Below, one piece after another: positions 18,349 to 31,350 of a stretch of DNA of 64,000 bases. Position 1 is the first letter of the stretch, and each line of letters begins with the position of its first letter. The stretch comes from Hydnum rufescens UP504. Taxonomy: Eukaryota > Basidiomycota > Agaricomycetes > Cantharellales > Hydnaceae. Both the position numbers and the translations under genes were made by a program. The notes under the pieces were generated by a model. It was not told where the DNA came from. It saw only the letters and a program-made list of their open reading frames with translations, and did not search any database. The DNA lies in NCBI GenBank assembly GCA_014904985.1, contig MU128961.1, positions 92,444-156,443 of the forward strand. Reading direction: 5' to 3'.

Positions 18349-21300
18349 AAAAAAAAAAAAAAAACCCGCCAACGGCGGGCGTCTGGTTTACTAATTTTAA
18401 AAAAAAGGGAAGGGGCTTTTAATTTTTTTTTCCCGTTATCCCAAACGGCGCAAAAAAAAAAAAAAAAAAAAAAAAGGAAGCAAAGCGAAAAAGGCTTTTT
18501 TGCTTTTTTTTCTTTTTTTTGGGCGTTCTCTTTTTTATTAAAAATTTAAAAAACTAAAAAAATAATTTTTTTCATTCTAAAGGGTTTATTGCCGCAAATT
18601 TGGAAAAAAAAGGACCTTTGCGGGAAAAAAAAATAGCCCCCGCCAAAGAAACGGAACAAAAAAACAATCCCCGTTGAAAAAAAACGACGGGGACACCCCA
18701 AAAAAACAACCAAAAAGGACCGAAAAAAACCCCCACCCAAAACAAAACCCCGCGTGCGGGGTTGTTTTTGTTGGTTCTATTAACAAAAGGTAAATGTAAA
18801 AAAATTTTTGTAACCGCCCCCAAACCCCCCAAAAAAACAAGCGCAAAAAAGAACTTTGCAAAAAAAAAAAAAGGGGCAAAAAAAGCCCTTTTTGGTGTCG
18901 TGTTTTAAAACTTTGGTTAAACTTGATTCAAAAAATTTTTTTTTTGTAATTTCTAATGATTTTCTTTTTTTTCCTTTTTCCCCCCAAAAAAAACTGAAGT
19001 ACGTTTGCCCGAAAAAAAAAAACCCCAAAAAAAAAAAAAAAAAAAAACCCAACCCGAAAAGGAAACTGTTTACGGGAAAAAAAAAAAAAAATAAAAAAAA
19101 CCGGGCAGTCGAAAGGGTTTTAAACGGGAACCCCGGAAACAAAACAAAAAAACGAAAAAAAGTTTTTTTTTTACCCCCCAACAACCCCCAACCAATATGC
19201 GGGTTTTGTGTTTTGTTTTGGTTACTTTTTACAAGGTTAATTTTTTTTTTAAAAAACTTTCTTTTACCATTCTACAGTTGGATGCCCCAAAAAAGGGAAA
19301 AAAAAAGCAGCGCCAAAAAAAAAAAAAAGCTTTTTTGGGCCCCTTCGGCGGGTCCAAAAACTTTTTTTTGAAAAAAAACTTTTTTTTTTTTTTTTACTAA
19401 AACGGTTTTCGTTGAAATCAATTTTCAAAAATTCTAAAGGAATTGAAATTTTTTTTTGAAAAAAAAAAGCTTCCCGAAAAAAACGAAGGGAAACAAAAAA
19501 ACAAGGGGAAACAAAAAAAGGGCCGGGCGGGGGGGGAAATCCCCCAAAAACTACCCGCAACCAAAAAAACGGGTTGAAAAACTTTTTTTTTTGGCCAAAA
19601 TTCCCCAAAAAAAAAAAAAAAGCCCAACCTTTTCAAAAAAAATGGGCCAATCTTGACGAAAGAAAAGGCCGGGGCGAAAGCCCCCAAAAATTTCCAAAAA
19701 AAAAAAAAGGCCCAAAGGGCGCCCAAGCAATTTTGCCCCAGTTTTTACCCAACATTTTGGGCCCCCCTCAAGTTGGGGGGGTGTTTGGTTTTTTTTTTAA
19801 CAAAAAAAAAAAAAAAAGGGTCTTGTTTTTTTGAAATTTTGAATTTTTAATTTTGCAAAGTTTTGGGCGCAAAAAAAAAAAAAAAAAAAAAGAAGCAAAA
19901 AGCAATAAAAAAAGCTTTGCTTCTTTTTTTTGTTTGCTGCTTTTTGAATTTTTTAAAAACCTTAATTTTATTTTTTGCTGGCCTTTTGTGACCCCCCACC
20001 CCAAAAAGCCAAAAAAAAAAACCATTTTGTTTGGCTTCCCTGAAAAAAAACCGGGCATCTGAAAAACCCCACCGGATTGGGACCCCCCCAATTCCAAAAA
20101 AAAAAAAAAGGGTCTCGAGGGGAAAAAAGGCAAAAAACCGGATGGTTTTTTTTAACCAACAAAACCCTTGGCCTAAAAGCGGGGTGGTTGGGTATGTTTT
20201 TTTTAAAAAATTGGAAATTTTTTTAAAAAAAATAAAAAATAAAAAAAAAATATCAATTAAAAAGTTGATAAAAAAAAAAAAAAACAAAATTGTGAGACTG
20301 CCAAAAAAATGAAAAAAAAAAAAAAAAAAAACAAAGCCCCCCGGGGCCTTTTGGGGGTGAAAAAAAGTTTGGATAAAATTTGATAAAAAAAAATTAAAAA
20401 AAACTATTTTAAAAAAATGAAAACCCCCACCCAAAAAAAGAAAGGGGGGGAAAAAAAAAAAACTTATAAAATAAATTTAAAAATTTTACCGGTTTTAATT
20501 TATCCCCGATTTAAATGCCCGCAAAATTGGGGGGGGCCCGCTGTCCTGCAAAAAAAAAAAAAAAGGGTTTTCTGAGATTTTTTTTGGCTCTCCTAAGAAA
20601 AAAAAAAAAAGGTTTTTTCCCAGTTTTTTTCGGGGCCAAAAAAAAAAAAGTTTTTTCGGCCAATTTTTTTTTTTGGGCCATTCGGGCCAAAAAAATTTTT
20701 TCTAAAAAAAAAAAGCCCAGAAAAAAAAAAAAAGGTTTTTGCCAAAAGGAACCCATTTATAAAAATTGGGCCATTTTTCGGCCAAGGAAAAATAGGATTG
20801 GGGAAACCTTAAAAACGTTTTAAGGTACCATTTTTTAAAAAATTCTGCCCCCCAAAAAAAGTGGTTTTAAAACCTTAACCTTAAAAGGTAGGGCTTAAAG
20901 ATTGGGGGGAAACGGGGGGACCAAAAAAAATAAAAAGGGGTATTTTAAACAAAAAAACTGCTTTGGGGGGTTTTTTTTTTCCTTTCTGGCCAATTTGAAA
21001 AAACCCCCCCCCCAACCCCCATGCAAACTGGTTTCCTTTTTTTAATTTAAATTTAACCCCAAGTAAAAAACAAAAAAAAAAAACCCAATTTCTTAAAAAA
21101 AACCAATTTGGGAACCCCCACCCAAAAAAAAAAAAAAAAAATTAAAATTCTCCCCATGAAAAACCTCAGAAAAATTATTTTTTTTTGTTTTTCCCTTTTT
21201 TTTTTTATTTTTTTTCACTTTTTCCCCAAATTTTAAAACCCATTTAAAAAAAATTTTTTTTTAAACTTTTCCTAAGGAAAAACCCTTTTCCCCACCAAAA

Positions 21301-21890
21301 AAAAAAGATTTTTAAAAGGGAAAAAAAAAAAAGAAAATAAAAAAAAAAACCCCAAACCCCTTCCTTGGGGACAAACTTTTTTTAAATGGGGAAATTTGGG
21401 GGGGGGGACTCCCACCAAATTTTTTTTTAAACCTTTTCAAAAAAAAAAACCCCCAACTTTTATGAGAGAATAAAAAAAAATAAAAAAAAAAAAAAAACCC
21501 CCCACCCCCCTTCCTTAAAAAACCAAAAAAAAAAAAAACCCCCTTTTAAAATTTGGTTTTTTCTGTTTTAAAATTTTTGGGAAAAATTTGACTTCCACCC
21601 CTTTTTCTTTTTTGCAGAAAAAAAAAACCCCCTTTTATTTTGGAAAAAATGACCTTTCCCCACCCCTCTCCTTGGGGAAAAAAAACCCCAAAAAACCCTT
21701 TATTTTGTTTTCCTTTACCATTTTTTTTATGGGGACTTTTTTCCACAATTTATTTTGATGTTGAGGGGTTCCCATTTTTCTCCTCTAAAAAAAAAAACCC
21801 AACAAAAAAAAAAAAAGCCACCTTTGGGGGAAAAAAAAAAGGTAATAACAAAAAAAAAAAGGCCTTGGTTAAAGGATTTTTTTTTTTTTT
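18063..21890. other. Low-quality homopolymer-rich stretch, probably misread DHA array
   Basis: Runs of A, T, C and G dominate. Recognisable ghosts of the array remain: GCAAAAAGGAGCAGC / GCTGCTCCCTTTGC at 18160-18205, AGCTTTGCTTC / GCTGC words near 19910-19945, and acceptor-like TTTTTTACTAA words. The long Lys/Phe-rich reading frames here are products of the homopolymers. I treat this as sequencing or assembly error and annotate no gene. Confidence 0.7.
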
Positions 21891-22267
21891 CCTGTATCCC
21901 CCATCTCCTCACTACTGGAATATACTACTGTCTACAAATCTGCTTGCATCTGAAGAGAGTACTAATCTAAACCATCTGGAGCTAAGTCATATACAAGGTT
22001 GTTAAGACTAAGTCACTGGAAGCCCTCTATGCAAAATACTAAGCCAAGGATAGTTGCAGGACCTAAGGTTAGAGTTGCTGGACATCCAAGGAAAGGTGAG
22101 TAATAACAAAGTCAAGTCAGAAGAAGAAAGAAACACATTGACACACTGAATCAAGCTTAAACTAGTCTAGAACCTCTTTAGAATCTGCATTTTGCCCAGG
22201 AGGACACAAATAGGTACACACAAATAGCAGTAAACAGTCCAATACAACACATATAAGCCTTTCATGA
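21891..22267. other. Ordinary-quality unique sequence, no gene seen
   Basis: About 380 bp of normal composition between the homopolymer block and the gap. There is no long frame, no hairpin unit and no terminal motif. Confidence 0.5.
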
Positions 22268-22877
22268 NNNNNNNNNNNNNNNNNNNNNNNNNNNNNNNNN
22301 NNNNNNNNNNNNNNNNNNNNNNNNNNNNNNNNNNNNNNNNNNNNNNNNNNNNNNNNNNNNNNNNNNNNNNNNNNNNNNNNNNNNNNNNNNNNNNNNNNNN
22401 NNNNNNNNNNNNNNNNNNNNNNNNNNNNNNNNNNNNNNNNNNNNNNNNNNNNNNNNNNNNNNNNNNNNNNNNNNNNNNNNNNNNNNNNNNNNNNNNNNNN
22501 NNNNNNNNNNNNNNNNNNNNNNNNNNNNNNNNNNNNNNNNNNNNNNNNNNNNNNNNNNNNNNNNNNNNNNNNNNNNNNNNNNNNNNNNNNNNNNNNNNNN
22601 NNNNNNNNNNNNNNNNNNNNNNNNNNNNNNNNNNNNNNNNNNNNNNNNNNNNNNNNNNNNNNNNNNNNNNNNNNNNNNNNNNNNNNNNNNNNNNNNNNNN
22701 NNNNNNNNNNNNNNNNNNNNNNNNNNNNNNNNNNNNNNNNNNNNNNNNNNNNNNNNNNNNNNNNNNNNNNNNNNNNNNNNNNNNNNNNNNNNNNNNNNNN
22801 NNNNNNNNNNNNNNNNNNNNNNNNNNNNNNNNNNNNNNNNNNNNNNNNNNNNNNNNNNNNNNNNNNNNNNNNNNNNN
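22268..22877. other. Assembly gap, 610 N
   Basis: An uninterrupted run of N. Sequence to its right is a clean inverted copy of 1-528, to its left unrelated unique sequence, so the join across the gap is unproven. Confidence 0.99.
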
Positions 22878-23260
22878 TGGGGTTTGCCACCACAGGGGGG
22901 GCATAGTTCATGCAGGCCACGCACCTGCATATACCCACCACACCCGCCGCAGCGGGTGGGGTCCATATGCCCCGGTCGGGGTCGGTTCCATTTGGGCGCT
23001 CCCTTGAAGGGTCGCGGTCTTCATTTGCGGGCTTCGTTCGTGGTAATTGTTTGCCGCGTCTCGTTCGGCGGGTTCTGCTTGGGGGCTCGCGGGGGTTCTG
23101 GTTCAGAATCTAGAGAAATAAATGATGAAATGTTAGTAGAACAGCAATGCAGTGCAAAAGAGCAGCCTATGCTGCTCTTTTTTGCGCCACAAGAATAAGA
23201 AATAAAAAAAATAAAAAGATCTTCTCTCTTTTTCATGAGCATCCCACAATATATCATTGA
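22878..23260 (-). repeat. DHA copy 4, leftward-reading arm
   Basis: This is the reverse complement of about 330-528, then an intron-like unit on the minus strand (hairpin 23151-23187, TTTCTCTAG acceptor complement near 23110, ACTAACAT branch complement). It is more CpG-rich than the other arrays (CGCGGGGGTTC, GTTCGTTCG), so it is probably a younger copy. Confidence 0.65.
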
Positions 23261-23866
23261 CTATAGCTAGTCCATACCACAACCTTATCCTCCACTGAAT
23301 ACCATACACAACTTGTTAGAGAGTGATCAACCATCAGAGCAAACCAGCCCATTGAATAAAAACAGAAATACAGTCTCCCATCTACACACTGACTGAACCA
23401 GAGTTTGATTTGACAGTCATCAGAGCTCCCAATCCCTCTTCTATGGTGGATGTGTGGTAATTAAGGTAAATAAATACAATTGCACCAAAGTATGCTGCTC
23501 CTGTGGTGTAGCTTTTCTTTTTTTTTACTAACATATTATCCTGTACTGTGGGTTTCATCTACCCCCACCCCCAAAATGAAACCCAAGAATGACAGAACAT
23601 GACATGAGGCCACAGAAGCCTGGGATGAACCCCACACCCGCTTCAGTGGGTGTGTTAATTTTTAAAGTAAGTATTCACCCTCTATTAGTGTGACCACACA
23701 AAAGGAGCAGCATGTGCTGCTCCTTTTGCATGGTTTTTCTATTTTTACTAACTTATTACTTATTATCATAGGTATCTTTTGAGCCTCAATCAAGACCCGA
23801 GACCCCACCATACAAACATGCACCCCCCAAACAAAACCCATGAACCCATAGATGATGACCAGCCCC
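23261..23866 (+). repeat. DHA copy 4, centre and rightward arm (left part)
   Basis: A non-repetitive centre (to about 23440) is followed by rightward units: hairpin CACAAAAGGAGCAGC / GCTGCTCCTTTTG at 23693-23728, exon-end hairpin CCCCACACCCGC/AGTGGGTGTG at 23630-23655, branch ACTAAC and acceptor ATCATAG near 23771. The next exon-like block is cut at AGTAC (23867-23871) by the outer retrotransposon and resumes at 42766. Confidence 0.65.
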
Positions 23867-23871
23867 AGTAC

Positions 23872-24435
23872 TGTAATAGTGCATTGTTCGACTGCAAACG
23901 TACGCAATAGTCGTCGTTAGATAAGGCGGAGTCGATGGGGAGAAGAAAGGGATTGAGAAGAGTAGAATTCCTGCCGCTCTCAGCACTAGCCTCGAGCAGG
24001 GGAACCGGGCACGGAGCTAGGCACTTGCTTCGCTCCAAGTCTGGGAGAAAAGAGTGTGGGGGAAGAGGGAGGATGATGAAGGCAAGTAAGTAGTCATTAG
24101 CCAAGTGGTGTAACGACTATCTAAGGAGAGGGATAGAAGTCAGTGAGTAGGCTAAAGGGCTGTACTCACAGTCAGAGTCATGTCGATACGAGACTCGCCA
24201 AGTAGGCCAGCTGTCCGAGTGGCCGCTAGAACAGAAAGAGGGGGGTGCATCAGTAGCAGGTCACGTCGATAGTGACATGATGGGAAGGTTTCGCGGGTCT
24301 CGCGTGAGTGTAGAGGTCCGGGCAAGAAGTTACTCTCCATTTGGTAACATTCGTGACTACAATCATCGCAGACCACGCTATTACATAAGTGTCCTAAAAT
24401 AGAAAGGACTTCATATACTAAAGAGCTATATTACA
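23872..24435 (-). repeat. 3' LTR of the outer chromovirus
   Basis: 564 bp, TG...CA ends. It differs from 42195-42760 mainly by CG versus TG or CA pairs (for example GTGCATTG versus GCGCGTTG). The purine-rich GGGGGCAC on the minus strand just outside it (24436-24443) is the likely polypurine tract. Confidence 0.9.
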
Positions 24436-24467
24436 GTGCCCCCAGCATGGGACCTAAGATTCGTAGT

Positions 24468-27060
24468 CTAGCACCCCAATATCATCCAGATTGAGATCAT
24501 TGAGGATAACTTCATAGCGCTCGTAGAGGCAATTCCATCTGAATTGTTCGCTACCGTACGTGCCCGTGCTCCAATAGATGTCGGGTCAATTTCAGGAATT
24601 TTGCGCGTGGCCCAGGTTAAGGCATCTTGATGAAAGCTGTGCAGAGGGATCGGTATATTGAATTGTAGGGGCTCCTCGTACGAGAGGTGGTTAGTGAGAA
24701 TGGCCAGTAGCTCTCCAGTGGCTCCACACAGCTGGACTGCCAGCGAGGTGCTCATCCCTAATAGTTGGTCCCTCCTCTGTTCGAGTAATCTGGTGAGCAT
24801 GGCTGGTAGGATGAGATAACGAGACATAAGGGTTTGTGCAGGGTTGGGTCCCTTGGGGGGACCCTTCAGGAAGAAGAGGGACTTGAGCGATGTGGATTTG
24901 AAGATGGTTTTGGGGGGGCGCGTGAAGCTTCCTCGCACTTTGACCAGCCCTGGGGCAGGATACTTTTGGGTTCGAGCGATGCATCGACCATCAATGTCCT
25001 CAGTATACCTAGCTCGGATGTACGTATCCCAACTCTGGAACCTGCCTTCTGAATATGGAAGGGCCCTGGCTGAGGGCTCAGATGGGTAGCTTCGCGAGGC
25101 TCGGCGTTGACTTTCCAGGGCCTGGCGGGCTCGGTCTTTATCTATGAAGACGAGGACCAGGCAGGGTTCCTCATAGTGCCATTCAGCTACTCCCGATCCA
25201 TATCGGTCCATCAGTTCATCTTCGAGTCGTTCTTGTGAGTTAAGATACACAAAGGGAGAAAGTTCCACTGGGAACCTGTCCGTTCGCGCCCCAGGTCATT
25301 CCCAGACCTCAATCGAGTCTGAGGACGAGGAGAGGCCTGGCGTTTCCACAATTGAGGGGTCTGGAGTGCTGGATATCTCTTCTGGGAGAGTGAAGTCATG
25401 GTCTGCAAACTGACCCTCCTCCTCATAGGGCCTTAATTCCTCCTCAGGGTACTTAGGGGCTTCATGATGGGGGCGGATGCACCATTCCTCTGGGGAGCTA
25501 GAATGGGGCCTCCTAGCGGACCTCAGGATGGAGGGGTAGAGGGTGTCCGTCTCGTCCAATCTTTCCAGGAGCGCGGGGGGGGCCCCATGAGTCTGTACTG
25601 CTGGGTCAATCAGACAAGCAAGCAGGGCCCTTTTTGCAACCAGCTCCGGGAAGGGTTCAGGTTCGAGCCATTGGAGGCCGCGTCGTATCATCCAGTCGCG
25701 ACATGTCAGGTAGTTCTGGTGGAGGAATGCGGGGGGCGGCATAACGGGACCTTGTGGAACAATTTTGGTGAGGGATAGTGTAGCCTCCCCAAGTACGGCC
25801 TGTAATTCCATCAGCACTGGTAGATAATTGCCTTCTTGAACTTGGGTTAACCAGCAAATGAGGCCCTCGAGGTAATTTTCACCCTGCGGTCCTTGCGGTC
25901 TCCGGAAGTAAGAAGGGTGATGTACGTAGTAAGGCCCTGTATGATTAGTGCCTTTGGGGTGGCCTATCTCGGCGATCCAGACAGATTCGGGGGGCTCAGC
26001 AGGTGGCTATCATATTGAGCCTTCAGTTCCCTCTCGAATTGCTCCTGGATAGCTTCCTGTGCATCGGGGTCCCTCAGGTTCCAAAAGGGGTGCCTATCCT
26101 TGATCTTCCATTCAGCGTCGGCCCAGAAATTCGAGATCCTTGTGGTACCACGGGGATACAACTCTATCTTGGGATTCTCATTCTTGATCCTCATAGTCCA
26201 AATGGGTATGCCTAGTTGCGTGAGCCCTTCGCCAATGAGACGGGATCGGTGATCCTGGCTCGAGACGATAAGACCAGCTAAGCTGACGGTGGTTCGGAAT
26301 CGCAGGGGGTCAAGCCTTTCCTTGAAGCACCAGAGATATAGGATGACTCTGAAGGACATTTGAACGTAACCTAAGCCATCCAGGAGCCACCGTCTGAGCT
26401 CTTGTGTGACATGCACTGTCTTCCAGGCGGGTGCAGGGATGGCTCCTTGGTGTAATAGGTACTGCCACGTGGATCCATAGTGCCAGTCTTGGTCATAGGT
26501 AGAGGGAAGGATAATGTGGTGGGTCCGAGTCATTTGGTCGATGCATTGCAGGCAACGGGAGAGGACTGCCCTGGCATTTCGAGCCATCTGGAGGTACCAG
26601 ATAGAGAGGCTCCTCAGGCTCTGATTGGGCCCCTTGCTTGCAGGAGGTCGCTACGAGGGTTGAATTCAAATTCTTTGACACCTAATGGGATGAAAGCACG
26701 GTGTAGTGGGAATGGGTAACCCTTTGGCAGGAGCTGCGTTCGGAGAGTCCACTCGAACTTCCTGAGCCATCCCCATTCATCTAGATGCTCCCACCAATAT
26801 CCATAGGGGTCCCTGGCAAATGGGGCGAGTCCCGGGACACGGGGGTAAGGGCCGGCGAGGTTCAGCAGGGTGAGACTATAGACGTAGAAATAGGTGGTGC
26901 GCTGGTATGAGAAATATTCCACTGGACGGTGCTCCGGATCTTCTTCAGCATCTCCGTATTGGGCATAATGGAAGCTAGAGGGATCGGCATCTTCGCCTGG
27001 CAAAGCATAGCGCCACCCATGCTGGAATCCCCAGTGTCTTCAGGGGCCGGGATGCTGCAT
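24468..27060 (-). pseudogene. ORF3 of the outer chromovirus, unknown function (~860 codons)
   Basis: On the minus strand an ATG at 27060 (MQHPGP) lies ~125 nt after the pol stop at 27186-27188. It opens a frame that continues to a TAG at 24468, broken by TGA codons (including 25296-25298) and frameshifts near 26640 and 25985. Read in pieces it gives YFSYQRTTYFYVYSLTLLN, GYWWEHLDEWGWLRKFEW, RRWLLDGLGYVQMSFR and an acidic Glu/Ser-rich stretch before WE, then a basic C-terminal third. I see no signal peptide, no clear membrane anchor and no Cys/His zinc pattern, so an envelope is not supported. I do not recognise the family. Its position between integrase and 3' LTR, and its length, show it is a genuine extra gene of this element family. 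Confidence 0.7.
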
Positions 27061-30000
27061 CCAGTCCTAATAATGTAGAAGTGAGGAAGGGGGAGTGGAA
27101 GGGAGAATAAAGAAGGGAAAGGGAGAGCTAAATAGTGATCCGCAGCCTTGCGGTTAGCCTCATGGCATAAACATTTTAGGGAGTGTCACTCTAGGGTCTT
27201 GCGATACTCCCTGAGCCTCGAGAAGGCATTCCGCAACGCCGATTCCAGTTCGAACGTGTCATGCTCTGGCCCATACCCTTTCCACCGTACTAGGTACTCT
27301 CTTCGTTTCCTTAATGGGTTGTATCTGTGGCCTACTAACTTTTCAACCTCATATTCTTCTTCTGTTGACAGCTCCCTTAATTCTGGGAGCTCTGCTCTTC
27401 CTCCACTTCGCTCATCCGGTGGTACTTAGTCAAATGGTGGATGTTCACAATGGGGTGCATTTTGTACTTGGGTGGTATGTGTAAGTGGTAGACTACAGGG
27501 TTGAGCTTTTCTGAGATCTGGAAGGGCCCTATGCGCTGCTGGACTAGCTTCCTCCCCATCCCTTGTACATCGACGAGCTCTAGGGAGTGAGGGTTCACTA
27601 GAACCTCATCTCCTTCCTGGAACTCTTCATCACGCCTTCCCAAATCGTAAGCTTTGGCCTGCCTAGCTTGAGCGCGGGCTAGAGCATCTCTCGCTCGTGA
27701 CCGGTGTACTTCTAGTTCACTGATGAATGTCATGGCCGTCGCGCTATTGAGTTCGAAGCGTTCAAGGCCTCGGCTGGTGGGATCTATTACATTAGCACTT
27801 GTGCAGGGGAGTATCCGTGCAACAGGAAAAATGGCGAATAGCCTGTAGAAGAATGCGGGGTAGAATTATGGGCCATCGCGAGTGTCCCTAGCCACTGGGC
27901 CCAAGAACTGCGATCTCCAGCTGTATACGCTTGTAATGCAACCTCCAGGGTGTCGTTCGCCTTTTCTGTCTGGCCATCCATTTGAGGGTGGTGGGATGTG
28001 GAGAGCAGCAGGTCCAGATTCAGGTGCTTTGCTACTGATGCCAGAAGGATTTGGCCCATCTGGCATCTCTGTCTGCAATCATCTGGTGAGGAATGCCATA
28101 TTTGAGCACAATGTGTTCCACAAACAGGCTGGCAAAGCCCTCCTGCTTCAAATTTGAGGTGGTGGGGATGTATTGGACAAACTTTGTGAGCTTGTCCATG
28201 ACTACCAACACTGTGTCATGCCCTCTTGACTTCGGGAGGCCTGTGATGAGGTCCAGAGTCACCACTTCAAATGGGAGCAGAGGGATCGTGTGGGGACGTA
28301 ACTTCCCTATGGGACCTTGCTTGTCTGTCTTGATTTTCTGGCAGACGTCGCATGTCCTTGTAAATTCTACAACGTCCATCCACATTCTTGGCCAGTAGAA
28401 CCTCGCGGCCAACCTGAGAAACAGCCTGGAGGAGCCTGCATGTGCTGATTCCCCAGGTAGCTCATGATTTTCCTGTAGGATTCTTTGTGTCTCCGATTTG
28501 GGTACACACAGTCGGGCTACCCAGTCAGCATCACGGAAGAGAAGAAGGCCTTCATCCAATTGGTAAAATCTCTGAGCCGCAGAGAGCTCAACCTCGTCAA
28601 CCATTGCTTCCTCCCAATGCCTCTTAAAGCTCAGGTCCTCTTGGTACCCTTTGACAAAGGATTCTATTTGTGAGGGATGGGCAGCTATGTTCAGTGTTCG
28701 GGGAAGCCATTCTCGTGCCGGTGGGTTCCCCATCCTGCGTCGTTGTCACGCTGCTTCCTCCATTTCATCTGGTGGAGATGACGATTCCTTCGTAGCTATC
28801 TGTTTCTGCTTTTGGGATCTAGTCGTCAAAAAGGCCGCTCGTGCTGCTGGTTGTCTGTCGACCGTGTCCTCCCAGGAATATATCATCTGCTCAGGAAGCT
28901 GACTTGGGAGGGGGGAGAGCTGTCTTCCACCGGCGATTGATGCGGTGGAATCTGTCTCAGTCTTGAGAGGGGGTCGACGTTGGAATGTACGATCCCTGCT
29001 CTATGCACTATGTCCAGGCCTGGATATGCTGCGAATACAGCCCCCCACGCCGCTAGACGCCGGTTGGCATTCTCACAAGTCCTAGCCCATTGCAGTGCAG
29101 CATGATCGGTGATCACAATGTTCTTTTCACCCTCAATGAAGGGCTGGAAGCGCACTAGCGCTTCCTTCACTCCCAGGGCTTCTTGTTCTGTCGCTGAATA
29201 GTTCCGCTCGGCTGTCTTTAGTGATCGACTCCAGTAGGCTATGACCCTCTCTACATGGACTATCGTTTCTTCTACATCTTGGGCCCAAGCTCTGGTTCAG
29301 GTGCATCATCTGTATTTCGTGCGATCTGATGGGCCAGTCTTGGTACTGGTTCACCCTCAGCATGGGCACGTAAGATTCGTTCATAGGTCTTGGTACCCTT
29401 CAGATCCTGTACTGCTATAGGTTGAATTTGCTGTAGGCTAGATCCTATAGCTATGTCCGAGGCATCCGAATAGATTCGGTATGGTTTCCATGCCATAGGG
29501 TGTCCTAGCACCGGGGCCAAGACCAGGCCCTCCTTAACGTCCTCAAAGGCCTGTTCCTGTTCGGCCCCCCAGAGCCAGCTTACATTCTTTCGTAACAGCT
29601 CAAACAATGGTGCAGCTCATTCTGAATAATGAGGTATGAAATGAGAGAAGTACACTGCCATTCCTAAGAATGTCTGCAGTGATGACCTGTTATGGGGGCA
29701 AGCTAAGTTCATTACCACCTTTATCTTTTCCTTGTGGGTCGATAGTCCAAGCCGGGAGACCTTCTGACCTAATAGTAGGATTGAAGTGTACATGAAGTGG
29801 CACTTCTTGGGCGCAAGTGTCAATATCGCCTCTGCACATGCTTGCAGCACTTTGTCCAGGTGGTGCAGGTGCTCTTCATAGGATTTTGAGTATACAACGA
29901 TGTCGTCTATATACACCAGTGAGAATATCCATAAGAAGGGGGTGAGGATCGCCTGCATCATCCGTTGGAAGATGGATGGGCCATTATGCAGGCCGAAGGG

Positions 30001-30659
30001 CATCCGCCTGAACTGCCATAATCCCCAGTGTGACCTGAAAGCTGTCTTCTCCTTGTCCTCATCCCTCATTGCCATCTGGTGGAAGCCAGCCAATGCATCT
30101 AGCGCTGAGAGAACTTGTGATCCTGAGAGGGCCTGTAGGATCTCCGATTGCCTAGGGATTGGGAATTCATCAGGAATAGTCATGGCATTCAACTTCCTGT
30201 AGTCAACACAGAATCTAGGCTTCCCATTCCGGTATGCGATGACTACCGGGGCTGCCCAGGGGCTCTTTGACGGTTCTATGACCTCTTGGCGAATCCACTT
30301 GTCCATTTGCTCGTCAATAACTTGCCTTTTCGCTGGTGAAGCTCCATACATAGGCATCGAGACCGGGTGGGTATCCTCCTTTGTGCGGATCTTGGCTATC
30401 GTCTCTAACGTTCCTAAGCAATCATCAAAGCTGAAAGCTCGGATGTGCTTTCGGACCAGCACCAGGGTCCGAGCCCTTATCTCAGGAGGGGTGTCCAGGG
30501 CTATATCAATGAGTTCTTCCAGCTTCTTCAAATCGTAGGTTGTGGGATCAGCTGGTTCGGATGTTTTGGGACCCCATAGCTCATCTGGCCCATCTGGTTC
30601 TGGAGGGATCTCCAAGGCTCTAGACTGTGTGAGACCCTGATCTGACATATCTTGGTCCC

Positions 30660-31272
30660 AGTCAGAGTTCGTCCGTTTCCCGGTTAATTCCAGATTTGTT
30701 TCCGGATCTGTTCCGGTTTGTTTCCGGTTTGTCCCCACCTCCATTTCATTTCCCCTTCATTTCCTCGTTTCCTTTACTTCCGGTTCTCACACACTTACCC
30801 CTGGCCCTGTCCCTGTCCCCTCCACTTTCCCATCCCCTGCCCGCTCCCCTCTTGTGCCTGCCCCCCTGTAACCACCTCTCATCAAGCGATCAATCCCCTG
30901 TAGTATAGGAACTATGTATAAGTAGTCCGGGGCAAAATCCAGAGATTCAGCTTTGGTCTCTCAGGATTTCCGCTTCCACTCCGGACTGCAGGTTAGCCTC
31001 ACTGTACCTATTCCCTTAATGTTAATCTCAGGATTTCCACTTCCACTCCAGACTGCAGTCCGAGTACTTTCCAGTTGACTCTGTGAGCTTAAGGACCACT
31101 GTGCTCGTTTCCGCCTAGTCCCTTCCGGGCTGCTGGATTGCCTCTCCGTCTCAATCTCATTATCTCGTTCTTGCCCGGATTCTCCCGGACTTACCCGGAC
31201 TCATGCCGGACTTAGTCGGAGTTATCTGTGTTTATATTTGTCTGGTGCTCTCGTCGCAGCGTGGCCCTGACA
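30660..31272 (+). repeat. 5' LTR of the inner chromovirus
   Basis: 613 bp, starting AGTCAGAG (the usual TG mutated to AG) and ending GGCCCTGACA. A TATAAGTA word at about 30916-30923 is a plausible core promoter. A doubled CTCAGGATTTCC word follows, at about 30960 and 31026. Confidence 0.95.
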
Positions 31273-31350
31273 GAAGACCAAAGCTCTTTCACGAGCCCAC
31301 CATCCGGATTGCTTAGTATCGCTGATTTCCCTCCTACCCCTCATTCCGAA

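Noticed and set aside
18063..21890. Long Lys-rich or Phe-rich reading frames
   Set aside because: They translate A or T homopolymers; the region is corrupted sequence.
24468..27060. ORF3 as a retroviral envelope
   Set aside because: No signal peptide, no clear transmembrane anchor and no cysteine-rich ectodomain pattern could be seen.
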